From the NCBI RefSeq assembly GCF_037126465.1, contig NC_088205.1, forward strand, positions 25,279,482 through 25,343,481: DNA of 64,000 nucleotides, given 5' to 3'. Source of the DNA: Ornithodoros turicata (lineage: Eukaryota; Arthropoda; Arachnida; Ixodida; Argasidae). Made by a program: the position numbers and the translations under genes. Within the stretch, counting starts at the first letter, position 1; each line of letters begins with the position of its first letter. Shown piece by piece: positions 63,104-64,000 of the stretch. Under the pieces are notes generated by a model, which searched no databases, was not told the DNA's origin, and saw nothing but the letters and a program-made list of their open reading frames with translations.

Positions 63104-64000
63104 CCCTTGAGGTTCCAAACTTTCCAGTTCGGCTTGTTGAGGGAGCTTCACTTGGGAGCCCCAATCTGGCTGGTTCCTCTGCACAATTCCGCATGAACTT
63201 CGTGTGCTCCAAATACCGCTAATAATCTTAATGCGCAAGTAATGCAATATATTCAAACGATAATGGTAACATCCCAGTTACGAACATCGGATTCGAACGT
63301 TTCGAAAGTACACAATCTGCCATCTTTCTTCTTTATGATTCGTCCTTGAAACAGCTGATTTATGCAGCGATATTTGCGTATAGATGATTTTTTGTTCGCG
63401 CTACTTGACTACGCGTGTTGCGGATCGTTTTTTCTCACTTTGATTGGTAACATATAGGGTAAGGTGGGGCAAGATGAGACACGGGCCAAGACGCGACATT
63501 CTTTACTCGACGCCGCCTGTCTCAGAGACGCGTTGCTGCATGCTCTTGAAACTTTACTCATGTGCGGCTCTACATGTCCGGTTTATTACACGTGAGAATT
63601 GTACGTACTGGTGTATGCGTTTAGGAGAAAAATATCGGTTACTTCTGACTGGAATGTAAAGACCCGACAAAAAGGCGCGATTTTCTGTAGTCCGTTTGTT
63701 GTAATCAGTGCGGCAGCGTTTCGCAGCCTTTTCTGTCAATGGAAGTTCACCATCCCGTTTTTTTTAATTCATTCTTCTAGATATATACAAAATATGTGCA
63801 CTGTTGGTTATTCACTGTTGAACAGAAAAAATAATGCGTCCGATGACATGCACGGGGCAAGACGCGACAATTTAATGTAATTTTAATTGAATGCAATTTC
63901 AATTTCATGTGATTTAAAAACTGATAAGTCAACTATTAGGTGGCTTTATGCCTGTTCCTCAGGGATTTCTTTTGTGCATATTGTGTAGTATTTTCCAGCA
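63104..64000. other. Window end; possible DNA-transposon terminus near 63455
   Basis: ATAGGGTAAGGTGGGGCAAG at 63455-63474 looks like an element terminus, and GGGCAAGACGCGACA-like sequence occurs at 63486 and 63855. A second terminus is not seen within the window. No gene recognised. Confidence 0.35.

Overview
The window looks like nuclear DNA of an arachnid, most likely a hard tick. The evidence is an intronless serpin of the tick type, a tick-like transposon load (CsRn1-type Ty3/gypsy, BEL/Pao, I-type LINEs, Penelope-like, Maverick, Tigger, hAT and TTAA-type MITEs), and no bacterial operon structure. The genus cannot be fixed from sequence alone. Apart from the serpin there is no complete host gene that I can name. 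Nearly everything else is repeat DNA, often one element inserted inside another.

Layout. 1-730: end of a Penelope-like element with a GIY-YIG endonuclease. 731-6127: a pile of inverted-repeat elements (a perfect 106-bp palindrome, a fold-back cluster, two ~0.9-1.0 kb long-hairpin MITEs, a 900-bp Tigger derivative with a TA duplication, a 397-bp hAT MITE with an 8-bp duplication). 6965-7570: decayed LINE reverse-transcriptase tail. 7800-31095: a satellite array with a 167-bp monomer, about 108 copies. It is interrupted by a TTAA-flanked MITE at its left edge, by three copies of one LTR miniature retrotransposon (TRIM), and by a LINE fragment. 32064-33185: serpin. 33186-39300: mostly non-coding, with a few candidate exons and small MITEs. 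39740-43020: a broken Maverick/Polinton-type DNA polymerase, split by a MITE. 46041-47872: a non-autonomous BEL/Pao element. 48480-48635: half of a THAP domain. 48651-60940: an I-type LINE (minus strand) split by a degenerate gypsy element (49621-58653, minus). That gypsy is itself split by an intact, apparently very young gypsy (52518-56862, plus, identical LTRs) and by a TTAA MITE (57032-57391). 61398-63103: another MITE fragment and another I-type LINE tail.

How the parts relate. The satellite has been reshaped by repeated segmental duplication. A TRIM inserted once and was then copied twice together with its flanking monomers (period 2437 bp, then 2604 bp, a difference of exactly one monomer). 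A 19-monomer block of 3175 bp is duplicated head to tail, and an older ~12-monomer block is duplicated with one extra monomer in one copy. The young gypsy element carries full gag and pol joined by a textbook -1 slippery heptamer (GGGAAAC) in the correct frame. The same heptamer sits at the same place in the diverged host gypsy around it. The serpin is the only clear host protein-coding gene. It has an inhibitory-type hinge, but no arginine or lysine at the predicted scissile bond and no signal peptide.
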